Assembly: GCA_012932865.1 (NCBI GenBank)
Contig: SAXG01000011.1
Coordinates: 744,001-808,000 of the forward strand
DNA length: 64,000 nt
Source of the DNA: Amylostereum areolatum
Taxonomy: Eukaryota; Basidiomycota; Agaricomycetes; Russulales; Stereaceae
Reading direction: 5' to 3'
The notes under the pieces were generated by a model. The model worked only from the letters and a program-made list of their open reading frames with translations, was not told where the DNA came from and did no database searches. Position numbers and translations under genes: made by a program. Of the stretch, positions 63,373-64,000 are shown in pieces. Numbering within the stretch: the stretch's first letter is position 1; every line of letters starts with the position of its first letter.

Positions 63373-64000
63373 GTGAGTTCTGCTCACCCGTCCACCCAAC
63401 ACGGCCTCACGCTCCCGGCCTCGCGCTGCTCCACCCTCGCCCATACACCCCGCCGCCCGCGTATGCCCCCCGTCGCAGGCGCAGTCCCTCGGGGCCCAAG
63501 AGCAGCTCGCACAGGAACAGCGCTCCCACCCCCTCGGACAGACCCAGAGCCCCGAGCAGCGGCGCCTGACGCACACCCCACGCCTATCCTCGTCCTAGTC
63601 CTCCTCGATCACGTCCTCTACCCCGGGAACACCCCCGCCCGTGTCCGCCGCGTCCGCCGCGTTCGACACGCACCTCGCGAATGCCAAGCTCTGGCACACG
63701 GACGCGTACGTCAGTTTCGCGGCCGTGGAGGGGCTCTGGGTGCCCCCCGAGGAGGGCGAGGAGAGTGTGGAGGAGGAGCGGAGGGCATGGTTGTGGCGGT
63801 GGAAGAGCGGGCGAGGTTGTGCGTAAGAATGGGTGTCCTAGGGAAGAGGAAAGAGAGGGTGGGGGTTGTACGCTTTTGTTGGTCTTTTTTTGGGGGGGAT
63901 ATGGGTGTCGTTTCTGCCGTCCTCGTCCTCGTCCTCGTTGCTGTTGTTGTGCTTATGATCCCGTATGTGGCTCGAGCAATCGAACGCCTCACAATGCGAA
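63373..64000. other. Possible downstream exons of the PYM-like gene
   Basis: A plus-strand frame (63641-63826) with FDTHLANAKLWHTDAYVSFA and AVEGLWVPPEEGEE looks protein-like and ends at 63826. It may be a last exon of the preceding gene or another gene; the link was not established. Confidence 0.3.

Overview
This window looks like a gene-poor, repeat-rich stretch of an Agaricomycete (mushroom-forming basidiomycete) genome. The evidence is very short introns (43-71 nt) with GT..AG borders, many F-box-type genes, a basidiomycete-style protein kinase, a fungalysin (M36) protease remnant with a HENTHG zinc motif, chromodomain Ty3/gypsy retrotransposons and abundant small inverted-repeat elements. 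A polypore-like fungus is my guess only. No rRNA, tRNA or CRISPR array was recognised.

Layout. 1-2.6 kb: 5' end of a decayed Ty3/gypsy element on the minus strand. 2.9-9.7 kb: a small spliced gene, a truncated cullin-like gene, and pseudogene debris. 10.0-11.9 kb: a DNA transposon-like element with inverted ends. 13.4-14.3 kb: two solo LTRs of different families, 23 bp apart, the second abutting a broken gene. 16.3-18.1 kb: an inverted duplication. 18.4-22.4 kb: a spliced membrane-protein gene and an apparently intact kinase gene. 22.7-28.9 kb: a coiled-coil pseudogene, an F-box gene and a small coiled-coil gene. 30.0-43.5 kb: a nested pair of near-identical Ty3/gypsy chromodomain elements, the inner one inserted head-on into the reverse-transcriptase region of the outer one, with both 5-bp target duplications intact. 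43.9-59.4 kb: a frameshifted paralogue of the 26.8-kb gene and an F-box cluster that includes a paralogous pair with shared intron positions. 60.6-62 kb: a decayed M36 protease. 62.9 kb to the end: a PYM/WIBG (Mago-binding) homologue with one in-frame stop.

Main points. (1) The nested elements carry an 11-nt primer-binding site exactly complementary to the predicted mRNA 5' end, the hallmark of Tf1/sushi-type self-priming. Both copies share an out-of-frame deletion of RNase H, so they were probably mobilised in trans. They also share a leader of about 1.2 kb with no ATG at all but a nearly uninterrupted reading frame upstream of Gag. (2) A small TIR element family (end consensus about GACGCACAAAAGTGAGATCG) occurs at least six times, plus one weaker copy. 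Every paired copy ends 45-390 bp upstream of a predicted start codon, including both members of the F-box paralogue pair. (3) Many gene copies here are broken by single stops or single-base frameshifts, so the region behaves as a graveyard with a few young insertions.

Exon coordinates were derived by eye from frame continuity and splice signals. Where exon lengths sum to a multiple of three I say so. Family calls rest on motif recognition, not on a search.
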